DNA from: Pedobacter westerhofensis
GTDB taxonomy: Bacteria; Bacteroidota; Bacteroidia; Sphingobacteriales; Sphingobacteriaceae
DNA: 64,000 bases
Direction of reading: 5' to 3'
Assembly: GCF_900182595.1 (NCBI RefSeq)
Contig: NZ_FXTN01000002.1
Coordinates: 248,001-312,000 of the forward strand
Part shown: positions 1 through 8,321 of the stretch, in pieces
How the letters are laid out: each line of letters begins with the position of its first letter
How positions within the stretch are numbered: the stretch's first letter is position 1
Notes under the pieces: generated by a model
The model's database searches: none
Told to the model about the DNA's origin: nothing
What the model saw: only the letters and a program-made list of their open reading frames with translations
Made by a program: the position numbers and the translations under genes

Positions 1-2
1 TC

Positions 3-1031
3 CTGCAGGCTATGGCTGAAGCGGGCGTCAGAATGGATTTCGCAGAGTCAGGCGGCATGAACCTCCTGCATACGATTTGTGATAAACTGGGCAACCGCAA
101 GGATATCAAAGGTGCTATACCCGCAGTAGTGAAAACCGTACGTATACTCGTTGACAAAGGTGGTATAGATCTGGAGGATAAAGATGTTTTTGGTACCACA
201 CCACTTACGTATGCCCAGAGGAGCGGGGTAAAGGAAGTGGCGGCTTTGATTTCGGGGGATGAAAGTGATATTGCCACTGGCGGCATGACGCTCCATGAAG
301 CTGTGCTCAACCGGGATCCTGAAGCCGTAGCAGCGCTGATCAAAGCTGGCAATGATTTAAATGATATAGATGATCAGTACCGGCGTACGCCACTGATGCT
401 GGCCTGCGAATATGCTTCAGAACCTTTGGTGAAGCTATTGATTGAAGGTGGTGCCGACCTGAATTTCAGGGCAGGAAGCGGTGAAACAGCGGTATATTAT
501 CTGCTAACCAAGGCAATCAGCAATCTGGGCCGTGGGATGAGCAAAAATATCAAAGAGGTTGTAGAAATGTTGCAGATGCTGGTAGATAACGGATTGGATA
601 CAGATGCCAGCGTGGATAATGAAGGCAATACCGCCCTCAACCTGCTGTGTCAGGCAAGGTTCTACCTCGCCGATCTGAATACTTCCCTGGCCGAAGTGTT
701 AATTGATGCCGGTGCAGATGTGAACCTACCGAACCAGTCGGGCATAACACCTTTAATGTCGTTCGCAGGGCAGGGCAACGAAATGAAATATGGTATAGCA
801 GAGTTGTTGCTCGACAATAGTGCCGATGTGAACTATGTGGACCATACGGGCAATACTGCCCTGATCTATGCTGCCGGTAATACCGATCACATGTCGGGCA
901 AAAGAATCACTTCATTGATCCTGGAGAAAGACAAGTCAAGCCTGGAACGGGTGAACAACCTTGGCCAGTCGGCTATGGATGTCGCTATTCAGCAAAACAA
1001 TGAGGCTGTGGTTAAACAATTGATGATATAA
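3..1031 (+). CDS. Ankyrin-repeat protein, 5' end cut by window edge
   Basis: The frame is already open at base 3, before the first ATG at 12, so the gene probably begins upstream of the window and the true N-terminus is missing. The visible product of about 340 residues is made of ankyrin-type repeats. Recurrent signatures are TPLMLACEYASEPLVKLLIE, LIDAGADVNLPNQSGITPLM and LLLDNSADVNYVDHTGNTAL, each with the usual TPL/TAL turn and GADVN hairpin. I see no signal peptide or membrane segment in the visible part, but a missing N-terminus could carry one. Such repeats bind proteins; the partner cannot be deduced. A second ankyrin gene starts 12 bases after the stop, so the two are probably co-transcribed. 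Confidence 0.88.
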   Translation: MQAMAEAGVRMDFAESGGMNLLHTICDKLGNRKDIKGAIPAVVKTVRILVDKGGIDLEDKDVFGTTPLTYAQRSGVKEVAALISGDESDIATGGMTLHEAVLNRDPEAVAALIKAGNDLNDIDDQYRRTPLMLACEYASEPLVKLLIEGGADLNFRAGSGETAVYYLLTKAISNLGRGMSKNIKEVVEMLQMLVDNGLDTDASVDNEGNTALNLLCQARFYLADLNTSLAEVLIDAGADVNLPNQSGITPLMSFAGQGNEMKYGIAELLLDNSADVNYVDHTGNTALIYAAGNTDHMSGKRITSLILEKDKSSLERVNNLGQSAMDVAIQQNNEAVVKQLMI

Positions 1032-1043
1032 ATTTAGCGGCAA

Positions 1044-2021
1044 ATGGATAATATGTTTTTGAACGCATGTAAAAATGCGCAGAAAGGAATAGTACAGACC
1101 TTTTTAAAAAAAGGAGGCATTAACGTAGATAAGAGGGACGGTTCAGGCAATACACCTCTGTATTATGCCTGCGTTAAAGGCGCCAGGGATATTGTTTCCT
1201 TATTGATCAATGCGGGCGCCGACGTAAATCTGGCCAATAACACCAGCGAAACGCCTCTGCACCTTGCTGCGCGCAGTGCCAATAAAGACATCATCAGGCT
1301 GCTCACTGAAGCTGGCGCAGATATAAATGCCGGCAATAATAATGGGCAAACACCATTGTTTTACGCAGTACTGGCTTATAAAACAGAGACGGCCTTATAC
1401 CTGATTGGCCTGGGCGCAGATGCTTCAGTCAAAGACCATGCGGGCTTTAATGTGCTTGATCATGCTACAGCAAATGGCCTGCGTGATCTGGTGACTGCGC
1501 TTTCGGACGGAATTGTAGCACAGAAAGATGATCAGGGCAATACCCCACTACATCAGGCGGCTTACCGTAATCAGACCGAAACGGTGCAGGTGCTGCTCAA
1601 AGCGGATGCATCAAATGTGAACGAGGTAAATAATGACGGAGTGACTGCTTTGGTTTTGGCTGTAAATAACTCCAATATCCATATGGCCGAAGTACTTTTG
1701 AAAAGCGGTGCTGATGTAAACATTCACCTCTTAAGCGGAAATTCAGCCCTTCATTATGCAGCCGGTATAGGCAACCATCACATTGGTAAACTGCTTATTG
1801 ATGCCGGGGCAGATATTAACTCAAGGAACAGTTTCAGCGAAACTCCGTTGGTTGTGGCCGCACAATGCGGGTTTAACGATTTCACAGCCTTGTTAATTGA
1901 AAAGGGAGCAGATGTAAATGCTGTGGATAACGAGAGCCGCAGCGCTATGGCTTTTGCCACTGAGCGCGGTTACAATGAGATACTTGAGCAGTTGTTAATG
2001 GCAGGTGCGGATGGAAAATGA
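1044..2021 (+). CDS. Ankyrin-repeat protein
   Basis: This 325-residue protein consists almost entirely of about nine ankyrin repeats (for example GNTPLYYACVKGARDIVSLL, ETPLHLAARSANKDIIRLL, NSALHYAAGIGNHHIGKLL). The spacing between repeats is regular, about 33 residues. It has no signal peptide, lipobox or transmembrane segment, so a cytoplasmic protein-binding role is likely. It lies 12 bases downstream of another ankyrin gene, and the pair looks like an ancient tandem duplication, although the first protein has longer insertions between repeats. The function is unknown. Ankyrin proteins in free-living Bacteroidota are common, so an effector role cannot be claimed from the repeats alone. Confidence 0.9.
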   Translation: MDNMFLNACKNAQKGIVQTFLKKGGINVDKRDGSGNTPLYYACVKGARDIVSLLINAGADVNLANNTSETPLHLAARSANKDIIRLLTEAGADINAGNNNGQTPLFYAVLAYKTETALYLIGLGADASVKDHAGFNVLDHATANGLRDLVTALSDGIVAQKDDQGNTPLHQAAYRNQTETVQVLLKADASNVNEVNNDGVTALVLAVNNSNIHMAEVLLKSGADVNIHLLSGNSALHYAAGIGNHHIGKLLIDAGADINSRNSFSETPLVVAAQCGFNDFTALLIEKGADVNAVDNESRSAMAFATERGYNEILEQLLMAGADGK

Positions 2022-2026
2022 TGAAA

Positions 2027-2332
2027 TCAGGACCCCTGTTTGTTTTTGTATTCTGTTAGTTTAGCAAGGAGGGGTGCTTTGTGTTCTATGGTGAAGGAGA
2101 CAAATTTATCTTCTTTTAAGGCCATACGTACAAGCATTGGCAGCCATGGGTAAATCTTGCGGGCCAGCACTTCCATCATTGCATCATCATGTGCCGAAGC
2201 CAGGGCTTTGTCTGCGTATGGTTCAATTGTGGGCCAGTGCTCGGCAATTACAGGTCCGAGGGCACCCATTACTTTGTTTGAAAGATCGCTGCCGCCAGCG
2301 CCATTGTCTTTGCTGCTAAGAGATGAAAACAT
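2027..2332 (-). CDS. Conserved-looking hypothetical protein, 101 aa
   Basis: A small soluble protein that I do not recognise. The N-terminal 20 residues are Ser/Gly/Asp-rich and probably flexible. The rest is predicted helical with a Trp/Pro-containing core (VIAEHWPTIEPY, KIYPWLPMLVRMALKEDKF). There is no signal peptide. It converges on the ankyrin operon, with only five bases between the two stop codons. The reading frame is clean, and the composition resembles a real protein rather than a shadow frame. No function is proposed. Confidence 0.6.
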   Translation of the reverse strand: MFSSLSSKDNGAGGSDLSNKVMGALGPVIAEHWPTIEPYADKALASAHDDAMMEVLARKIYPWLPMLVRMALKEDKFVSFTIEHKAPLLAKLTEYKNKQGS

Positions 2333-2396
2333 TTGATTGTCGTTAATTAATAATCTTGTTCAGATTAACAACAAACATTTGCTGCATTGGTTTTAG

Positions 2397-2819
2397 TTAA
2401 AGGAAGATATCTATATAATCAGTAGTTTCACCGTCGCAATTCAGCATCCGTTGTAAACGCCAGTATTTTCTTTTCCCGCTGCGTTTAAAGATGGAAAGCC
2501 CAGTTCGTTCACATGGTTGTCCGCCATTAAGGAAATTAACTTTGGACTCGATCTTTCCGTTAAACTTCAGGATTGTTCCCCTGTAAAGGACTGTCCCTTT
2601 TATCGTTACATATTCTTTGGTTCTGGGATCAGTTTGCGCCCCTTCGATACTGTATTAGTCATCACCGATCTGCCTGATCAGCACTTTTCCGGGAGCGGAC
2701 TTATTAAAACTAATCCACTGTATGGAAAATAAGTGCGCGCCCTGGCGTAATGGTTTTACCTGAGCCTGCGCCTTAAAGGAAAAAGCAAAGACGGTTGCAA
2801 TGATCAAAATATATCTCAT
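2397..2819 (-). pseudogene. Small secreted protein gene broken by an in-frame TAA
   Basis: From an ATG at 2819 the minus strand encodes a clear signal peptide (MRYILIIATVFAFSFKAQAQ) and about 34 more residues, ending at a TAA at 2657-2655. The same frame then stays open for another 85 codons to a TAA at 2399-2397, with protein-like sequence (KEYVTIKGTVLYRGTILKFN, then GKIESKVNFLNGG and SGKRKYWRLQRMLNC). The simplest reading is one secreted protein of about 140 residues interrupted by a single nonsense change, with no shift of frame. The downstream half has no good start codon of its own. The family is not recognised. A sequencing error or recent inactivation are both possible; programmed readthrough is less likely. 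Confidence 0.65.
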
Positions 2820-2880
2820 TGATAAACAGTTTATGCTGAGTATTCTATTCAGGGGATCTGACTGCAATACCCGCGAAACC

Positions 2881-3540
2881 TTAAGGTTTCGCGGCCGCAT
2901 TTTCTTCACCATCAGCATCAAGGCGATAGATCTCCATGATATTTTCCAGTACTTTGATGAAATCAATATTGAGATCTATCAGTTTTCCGGTATGGATATC
3001 AAATACCCAACCATGTATGGTCAGATTCCGCTCGCGTTGTGCTTTTTGAACTTCTGCAGTTTTAATGACATTGATGCACTGCTCTTCAACGTTTAATTCA
3101 ACCAGCCTTTTGTAACGCTGATCTTCATCCTCAATGCTGTTCAGCTCATCCTTATGCGTTCTGTATACATCACGGATATTCCTTAACCAGGGATTCAAAA
3201 TGCCCAGATCTCCTGATTTCATTGCAGCCTGAACACCACCACAATAATAATGGCCGCACACAACGATATGATTTACCTTGAGGTGCTCTACAGCGTAATT
3301 GATGACTGACATCACGCTCAGATCAGTATTAGGCACCATGTTTGCAATATTCCTGTGTATAAACGCTTCACCGGGAGCAATACCCATCAGCTCCTCTGCT
3401 GATACACGGCTATCTGAGCAACCGATATATAAAATGTCGGGCTTTTGTCCTTTGGACATGTTGCTGAAATAGTCAGACTGCAAGCTCAGCTTCTTTTGAA
3501 CCCAAGTTTCATTATTTTCAAAGATTTGTTTGATATCCAT
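2881..3540 (-). CDS. can: Beta-class carbonic anhydrase
   Basis: This enzyme interconverts CO2 and bicarbonate in the cytoplasm, supplying bicarbonate for carboxylases and pH balance. The 219-residue length is that of the Can family. The zinc site is intact: Cys41-Ser-Asp43-Ser-Arg45 (CSDSR), His97 and Cys100 in the CGHYYCGG segment, with Asp43/Arg45 forming the usual gating dyad. There is no signal peptide. It stands alone on the minus strand, followed by the broken secreted-protein gene about 60 bases downstream. The start ATG at 3540 gives the normal family N-terminus. Confidence 0.95.
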   Translation of the reverse strand: MDIKQIFENNETWVQKKLSLQSDYFSNMSKGQKPDILYIGCSDSRVSAEELMGIAPGEAFIHRNIANMVPNTDLSVMSVINYAVEHLKVNHIVVCGHYYCGGVQAAMKSGDLGILNPWLRNIRDVYRTHKDELNSIEDEDQRYKRLVELNVEEQCINVIKTAEVQKAQRERNLTIHGWVFDIHTGKLIDLNIDFIKVLENIMEIYRLDADGEENAAAKP

Positions 3541-3805
3541 CTTTATTGTAATATTTATGATTCAACGTATAGGTGTAAACAGCTCCAAATATAAGTTTGT
3601 TTGATTTGTAAATCCGAAAGTTATTCGAAATATCTCTGGGAAGGTCTTGTTAATGATTGCAGGTGCTGGTCATACATGTTATATTATCCTAATCATACGC
3701 CGCTTAACAGTTCAGGGGCTGAATGTCTTCTGCCTGATAAAACATATCATCTGGTCATGTGTTTAACGCTTACCTGATAAACAGGCAATTCTAAATTTAC
3801 AAATT

Positions 3806-4582
3806 ATGGCCGAACTACCAGATCTCACAGTATATGCGCGAATACTATCCAGGCGTTTTGTGGGCAAAACTTTAAAGAAACTGGATGTGAAGGTGGCAAA
3901 AAAACTGAATGTCACTGTTGATGAATTGCAGGATGCTATCGTTGGAAAGAAGCTTACTGATGTATCCAGGTATGGGAAGACCCTTCATTTTCATTTTTCC
4001 GGTGATACTGTGTTGCAGATCCATCTGATGCTCCGCGGAGAGCTGGCCTTGCTGAGCAAGGAAAATCCAGATCCGAAATATGGGATCCTGGGCTTTACTT
4101 TTACCGGTGGAGAAGGATTTGCCGTGACAGATTTGCTGAGGCAGGCGACGCCCACACTTCATCCTGAATCCGCAAATGCGCCGGATGCACTTGAAATAAA
4201 GCTGGCAGAATTAGGGGCGGTACTTTCTAAATCGAAGAAGATGGTGAAAGAGGTACTGATGGATCAGAAGAAGATGAGGGGAATAGGGAATTCATATGCA
4301 GATGAAATTTTATGGCATGCGCGGATTTCACCATTTTCGATCGCTAATGCCATTCCCGAGAAGGCGGTAAAAAAACTTCTCAGCTCCATGGGGACGGTAT
4401 TGAACAAGGCGATCGAAGAAATTGCTGAGGAAAATGGAGATGAACTGCATGGAGAGCTGCGCGATGTGATGAAGGTGCATGGAGCGAAAATTGAAAAGAG
4501 CCCGGGAGGAGCGGTGATCAAATCGGAAAAGATTGGCGGCAGGACCAGCTATTATACAGATGAGCAGGAGCTTTACAACTGA
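3806..4582 (+). CDS. Fpg/Nei-family DNA glycosylase-like protein, zinc-less, lacking Pro2
   Basis: The 258-residue protein has the Fpg/Nei fold: an N-terminal beta-sandwich with the RYGKTLHFHF and HLMLRGEL segments, then the helix-two-turn-helix GIGNSYADEILWHARISP. In active Fpg/Nei enzymes the mature N-terminus is Pro2-Glu3 and Pro2 is the Schiff-base nucleophile. Here the start reads MAELPDL, so residue 2 is Ala while Glu3 is kept. The C-terminal finger has no cysteines (KIEKSPGGAVIKSEKIGGR, then TSYYTDEQELYN) but keeps the DNA-contacting Arg in GGR, as in the 'zincless finger' of NEIL1-type proteins. It may bind damaged DNA without normal bifunctional glycosylase/lyase chemistry. Gaps on both sides make it monocistronic. 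Confidence 0.85.
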   Translation: MAELPDLTVYARILSRRFVGKTLKKLDVKVAKKLNVTVDELQDAIVGKKLTDVSRYGKTLHFHFSGDTVLQIHLMLRGELALLSKENPDPKYGILGFTFTGGEGFAVTDLLRQATPTLHPESANAPDALEIKLAELGAVLSKSKKMVKEVLMDQKKMRGIGNSYADEILWHARISPFSIANAIPEKAVKKLLSSMGTVLNKAIEEIAEENGDELHGELRDVMKVHGAKIEKSPGGAVIKSEKIGGRTSYYTDEQELYN

Positions 4583-4660
4583 GGCGAATGAGCTGATTTT
4601 AAAATATTTAAACAATGTCATGCCTGACCTGTTATATCACCTCACCTAAAAAAACATAAC

Positions 4661-4852
4661 ATGGGTTTATTTAAGACATTACTTTATAGCGCCGCGATAT
4701 ATGGAGCCTATAAATTCCTGACAGAGCAGGACGCCATTGGCAGAACAAGACTGGATGAAATAAAAGATAAAGTGCCGCAACTGCTTGATGAAGCAAAATC
4801 TATCAAAGATGGCTTGCAGTCGGGACACCTTCCTGAACCACCATCTTTATAA
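4661..4852 (+). CDS. Small hypothetical protein with N-terminal membrane segment
   Basis: A 63-residue protein starting with a short hydrophobic stretch (LFKTLLYSAAIYGAYKFL), then a charged amphipathic helix (GRTRLDEIKDKVPQLLDEAK) and a Pro-rich tail. The layout resembles YtxH-like small stress proteins, but the match is only general. It lies 57 bases before the acidic protein gene and both precede one terminator, so they are probably co-transcribed. Confidence 0.6.
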   Translation: MGLFKTLLYSAAIYGAYKFLTEQDAIGRTRLDEIKDKVPQLLDEAKSIKDGLQSGHLPEPPSL

Positions 4853-4908
4853 GCAGCTGAATTTTTAGCACTGTAAATATAATTTTTAACACTGTAAATA
4901 TAACTGTC

Positions 4909-5196
4909 ATGAGCAATAATCAGTTAATTGACAACCAGGAGGAACTTTATGCTGGTTCTGTTTTTTCAAATGCGGGCGCAATTGATGCTGTAAGCGCTGA
5001 GAACGGCCAGTCGGCATTTGATGGTGATGAGGATGCAGACTTAACCGAAGATGAGGACTTCTCTGATGATAGCCTCAGCGATGATGATAGCCTCAGCGAT
5101 GATGAGGGCTTCGATGAAGATGAGGATGTGAGTCCCGACGAAGCAGCCAATGAGGATGAGTCTTTGGAGAATGAACCACTCGACGAGGAAGTATAG
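4909..5196 (+). CDS. Very acidic low-complexity protein
   Basis: A 95-residue protein whose second half is almost only Asp, Glu and Ser, with a perfect small repeat DDSLS DDDSLS at about residues 53-64, encoded by repeated gatgatagcctcagc units. It should be disordered and strongly negative. It has no signal peptide, membrane segment or cysteine. It is followed by a strong intrinsic terminator at 5242-5274. The function is unknown; charge suggests binding of cations or a basic protein, which is inference only. A long antisense Ser-rich frame over the same bases is a shadow of the acidic codons. Confidence 0.6.
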   Translation: MSNNQLIDNQEELYAGSVFSNAGAIDAVSAENGQSAFDGDEDADLTEDEDFSDDSLSDDDSLSDDEGFDEDEDVSPDEAANEDESLENEPLDEEV

Positions 5197-5237
5197 GCAA
5201 TTTAACTGCTTTACAATCAACCTGAACTTGTAGCTTG

Positions 5238-5275
5238 AAAAAGGTCATAGCATCAACTGCTAAGACCTTTTTTTA
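5238..5275 (+). terminator. Rho-independent terminator after the small-protein pair
   Basis: AGGTC-A-TAGCA, loop TCAAC, TGCTA-A-GACCT, then seven T. The stem has ten base pairs with a single A/A mismatch. It lies 45 bases after the acidic protein stop codon. The preceding A-run would also let it work weakly on the minus strand. Confidence 0.85.
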
Positions 5276-5492
5276 TTTTATTTATCCGTTTCTGATCTGC
5301 AGATCTGCCCATAAAATACTGTTGAGCAAGGTGAACAAAGAATTACACATTGGCAATGTAAGCTAAGTATGTTAATTAATGTTATGTGTATGATTACCTC
5401 AACCTGAGCTTCATGGCACAGTAATTTGAGCTTTTCAACAAAAAAACGGCTCATCCTGCTGCCTAGTTTTGTCATACATAAAAATTAGAAAA

Positions 5493-6374
5493 ATGGCAAA
5501 GATTTGGTTTATAACAGGCAGCTCGCGCGGATTAGGCCGAAGCCTGACAGAAGCGGTTTTATTAAATGGGGATAAGGTTGCAGCTACTGCTCGCAACATC
5601 AGTAGTTTAGATGATCTGGTAACCCGTTTTAAGGATGCTATTTATCCTATGGAACTGGATGTGAACAATGCGGACCAGGTACGCCGGGTGATTGCAGATG
5701 CCGTAAATCATTTCGGCCGTATTGATGTACTGGTCAATAATGCCGGTTTTGGCATCACGGGTGCTGTGGAAGGATTTAGCGATGAACAGGTACGCAGCCA
5801 GCTGGAAACAAATTTGTACGCACCTATCGCCATCACCCGTGCGGTCTTGCCGTTTATGCGTGCGCAGCGCTCGGGGCACATTTTGCAGATCAGCTCCATG
5901 GGGGGCAGAGTAGGCAGTGGTGGTGTCTCTGTTTATCAGGCCGCGAAATTCGGTTTGAGCGGATTTAGTGAGGGGCTTGCCATAGAAGTGGCCGATTTTG
6001 ATATTAAGGTTACCTGCGTAGAGCCCGGAGGTTTCCGTACCGACTGGGCGGGAGATTCAATGACTTATGCAAGGGAAATCGAGGGCTATAACATGGTGAA
6101 CAAACGAATTGAGTTATTTAAAAGCGGTAACTTTAAACCGATCGGTGATCCTGATAAGGCGGCCAGAGTGATCATCGATACAGTGAATCACCCGGAGCCA
6201 CCTTTGCATTTGCTCCTGGGCAGCGAGGCCGTTGCGATCGTAAAGCACTCAGAGGCGGCGAAGCTGCGTGAGCTGGAAAAATGGGAGAAGATCAGTCTTT
6301 CCACTGACAGCGATGACGCAGAGAACTTTCTTGAAACAGAAGCGGGAAAGCGCTTTCTGAGCTTAAAAAAATAA
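5493..6374 (+). CDS. Short-chain dehydrogenase/reductase
   Basis: A classical SDR of 293 residues. It has the Rossmann cofactor motif TGSSRGLG near residues 7-14, NNAG in strand 4, catalytic Ser in ISSMGG and the catalytic pair in YQAAK. The residues after strand 2 (TARN) suggest NADP(H) preference, which is inference. The ATG at 5493 is preferred over the upstream in-frame start because MAKIWFITGSSRG is the usual family beginning. An AraC regulator follows after 63 bases, and a 2H phosphoesterase after that, all on the same strand. The substrate is not predictable. Confidence 0.92.
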   Translation: MAKIWFITGSSRGLGRSLTEAVLLNGDKVAATARNISSLDDLVTRFKDAIYPMELDVNNADQVRRVIADAVNHFGRIDVLVNNAGFGITGAVEGFSDEQVRSQLETNLYAPIAITRAVLPFMRAQRSGHILQISSMGGRVGSGGVSVYQAAKFGLSGFSEGLAIEVADFDIKVTCVEPGGFRTDWAGDSMTYAREIEGYNMVNKRIELFKSGNFKPIGDPDKAARVIIDTVNHPEPPLHLLLGSEAVAIVKHSEAAKLRELEKWEKISLSTDSDDAENFLETEAGKRFLSLKK

Positions 6375-6437
6375 TTAGCTGATGGCAAGGTGAAATTTAC
6401 CTTGCCATTATTTGAAATTGTCACTAACTTAAATGAT

Positions 6438-7244
6438 ATGGCTGAAAGTGAACGACCGAAAATCGGATATTCCTGTTATTTTACGAGGAGCAGGGAGGGC
6501 GAACAGTTTGTGCCCGAGCATGTGTTTAGCTACCAGATCTCCGGCAGGCTGACCATGACGGACGACAACCATCATACGAATATATTCAACGAAGGGGACT
6601 TCAGGTTTATCAGGCGCAATAACCTTGTCAAGTACATTAAGGAACCTCCTGCCGGTGGCGAATTTAAATCAGTATCCGTCTATCTGGACCAGCAGAGCCT
6701 GCGCGATTTCAGTATCCGGGAGGGCATTGAGGGGTCTTCAGTCAGGTCTACGGCTAGTGTGATCAAATTAAAGCCAAACACACTTTTTAAGAGTTATATG
6801 GATTCGCTGCAGCCATACCGTCAGGATGATGTGGTGATCAGTGACGCGCTTCAGCAATTAAAAGTGAACGAAGCCATTCTGTTGTTGCTGCAGGCCGATC
6901 CTTCCCTGGCTGATGTGCTGTTTGATTTCAGCGAGCCGGGCAAAATAGACCTGGAAGGGTTTATGGAAAAGAACTTTCATTTTAACGTTCAGATGAAGCG
7001 GTTTGCATATCTATCCGGTCGTAGCCTGGCAACGTTCAAACGTGATTTTGAAAAAGTTTTTAATACGACGCCGGGCCATTGGCTACAGGAGCGACGGTTG
7101 AAGGAAGCATATTACCTGATCAGGGAAAAAGGCAGGTCTGCCTCTGACATCTACCTGGATCTGGGCTTTGAGGATCTTTCCCATTTTTCCTTTGCATTTA
7201 AGAATAAATATGGGCTGACACCTTCAAAAGTGATGACGCATTAG
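6438..7244 (+). CDS. AraC-family transcriptional regulator
   Basis: A 268-residue protein with an N-terminal cupin-like sensor region (VFSYQISGRLTMTDDNHHTN) and a C-terminal double helix-turn-helix. The DNA-binding part reads FAYLSGRSLATFKRDFEKVF, then TPGHWLQERRLKEAYYLI, and ends with the AraC signature DLGFEDLSHFSFAFKNKYG. The start is placed at MAESERPK (6438) because upstream residues overlap a hairpin-rich leader and are not domain-like. Position directly after the SDR suggests that it controls that gene or is co-transcribed with it. Confidence 0.9.
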   Translation: MAESERPKIGYSCYFTRSREGEQFVPEHVFSYQISGRLTMTDDNHHTNIFNEGDFRFIRRNNLVKYIKEPPAGGEFKSVSVYLDQQSLRDFSIREGIEGSSVRSTASVIKLKPNTLFKSYMDSLQPYRQDDVVISDALQQLKVNEAILLLLQADPSLADVLFDFSEPGKIDLEGFMEKNFHFNVQMKRFAYLSGRSLATFKRDFEKVFNTTPGHWLQERRLKEAYYLIREKGRSASDIYLDLGFEDLSHFSFAFKNKYGLTPSKVMTH

Positions 7245-7246
7245 AT

Positions 7247-7774
7247 ATGGAGGATCATATAGCACCCCAGCAGCGAGCTGGTCAGCCGCCTTTGATTATT
7301 ACCCTCCGCCTGGATAAGGATAGCCAGGCGATTTTTGATGAGCAGCGGAAACTTTACTTTCCGGTTGAGCGCAACTATCTGAAAGCACATCTGAGCCTGT
7401 TTCACCAATTACCGGATGAAGCTGAAGTTTATGATTTTCTAAGGGATTTAAATGTATTGCAATTCGATCTGCATGTTACTGGTCTCATGAACCTTGGCGC
7501 GGGTGTTGCCTACCGTGTTTCCAGCCCGGAATTACTTGCTCTAAGGAAGACCATTGCAGAGCGGTTTTCGTCACACCTGATCCCGCAGGACCAGCAGGGG
7601 TTCAGGCCGCATATCACCGTCATGAATAAATCAACTCCGGAACAGGCCAGGGTCTTACTGGCTGAACTTTCCGGCACTTTTCTGCCCTTTATAATAAGAG
7701 CAACAGGGCTGGATGTGTGGTCATATCTTGGGGGGCCGTGGGAGCACAGGAAGACCTTTAATTTAAATTCCTAA
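7247..7774 (+). CDS. 2H phosphoesterase (2'-5' RNA ligase family)
   Basis: A 175-residue protein with the two His-x-Ser/Thr motifs of the 2H phosphoesterase superfamily: KAHLSLFH at about residue 46 and RPHITVMNK about 80 residues later. These enzymes act on 2',3'-cyclic or 2'-5' phosphodiester bonds in RNA or small nucleotides; the actual substrate here is unknown. The ATG lies two bases after the AraC stop, so translation is probably coupled. Confidence 0.85.
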   Translation: MEDHIAPQQRAGQPPLIITLRLDKDSQAIFDEQRKLYFPVERNYLKAHLSLFHQLPDEAEVYDFLRDLNVLQFDLHVTGLMNLGAGVAYRVSSPELLALRKTIAERFSSHLIPQDQQGFRPHITVMNKSTPEQARVLLAELSGTFLPFIIRATGLDVWSYLGGPWEHRKTFNLNS

Positions 7775-7803
7775 AGTCTAACTGAGCAAATTAAGCTCCC
7801 CAC

Positions 7804-8130
7804 CTACGGCCGGCTGCCTTCTCCGCCTTTTTTGTTTTGATTTGTATCAACCTTTGATGTACCACCTGCAGCACTTGTTCCGGTACCATTACCGCCGTTG
7901 GTACCTGTATCTCCATTGTAATTGCCAGCTGTTGTTCCGCTGGTAACAGCACCAGCAGGGGCGGTTCCAGAGCCATTGTTTGCAGGGTTTGAAGTACCCG
8001 TTCCTTTTCCGGTAGTGTCTGACATTGCAGAGGAGGTATCAGCCTGGCTTCCGCTTTTTTTGTTAGAATTGCTGCATCCTGCATAAACCATTCCGGTTAA
8101 AGCTAAGACTGTAAATAGTTTAAATTTCAT
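7804..8130 (-). CDS. Low-complexity lipoprotein
   Basis: The 108-residue product has a lipoprotein signal (MKFKLFTVLALTGMVYAGC), then an unstructured chain of Ser, Gly, Thr, Asn and Ala with repeated GTGTS/TGTNGG units. Nothing like an enzyme domain is present. Similar short S/G/T-rich lipoproteins occur widely in Sphingobacteriaceae, and their role is unknown. Convergent to the 2H phosphoesterase gene. Confidence 0.7.
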   Translation of the reverse strand: MKFKLFTVLALTGMVYAGCSNSNKKSGSQADTSSAMSDTTGKGTGTSNPANNGSGTAPAGAVTSGTTAGNYNGDTGTNGGNGTGTSAAGGTSKVDTNQNKKGGEGSRP

Positions 8131-8321
8131 AGTTCTCTTGTTGGTGATTTACTGGATTCCTGAGCATAACCTTCCGGCCGGGAAATGGTTTGTAACAATT
8201 TAATTTTCAGTCCGGTTGAAACTGATTGCGAAGAATAGAACCCGGATCACCCCTACAGATCAGTGGCGGATCCTGCCGGCAGTTTCTGGGATGAGCTGAA
8301 AGATCCCGATAACGGCGCCGG

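Noticed and set aside
1..2021. Ankyrin proteins as host-directed effectors
   Set aside because: Ankyrin repeats are common in free-living Bacteroidota, and there is no secretion signal or secretion-system gene nearby.
4947..5150. Ser-rich minus-strand frame opposite the acidic protein gene
   Set aside because: It is the reverse complement of repeated GAT/GAG/AGC codons, a compositional shadow without a family resemblance.
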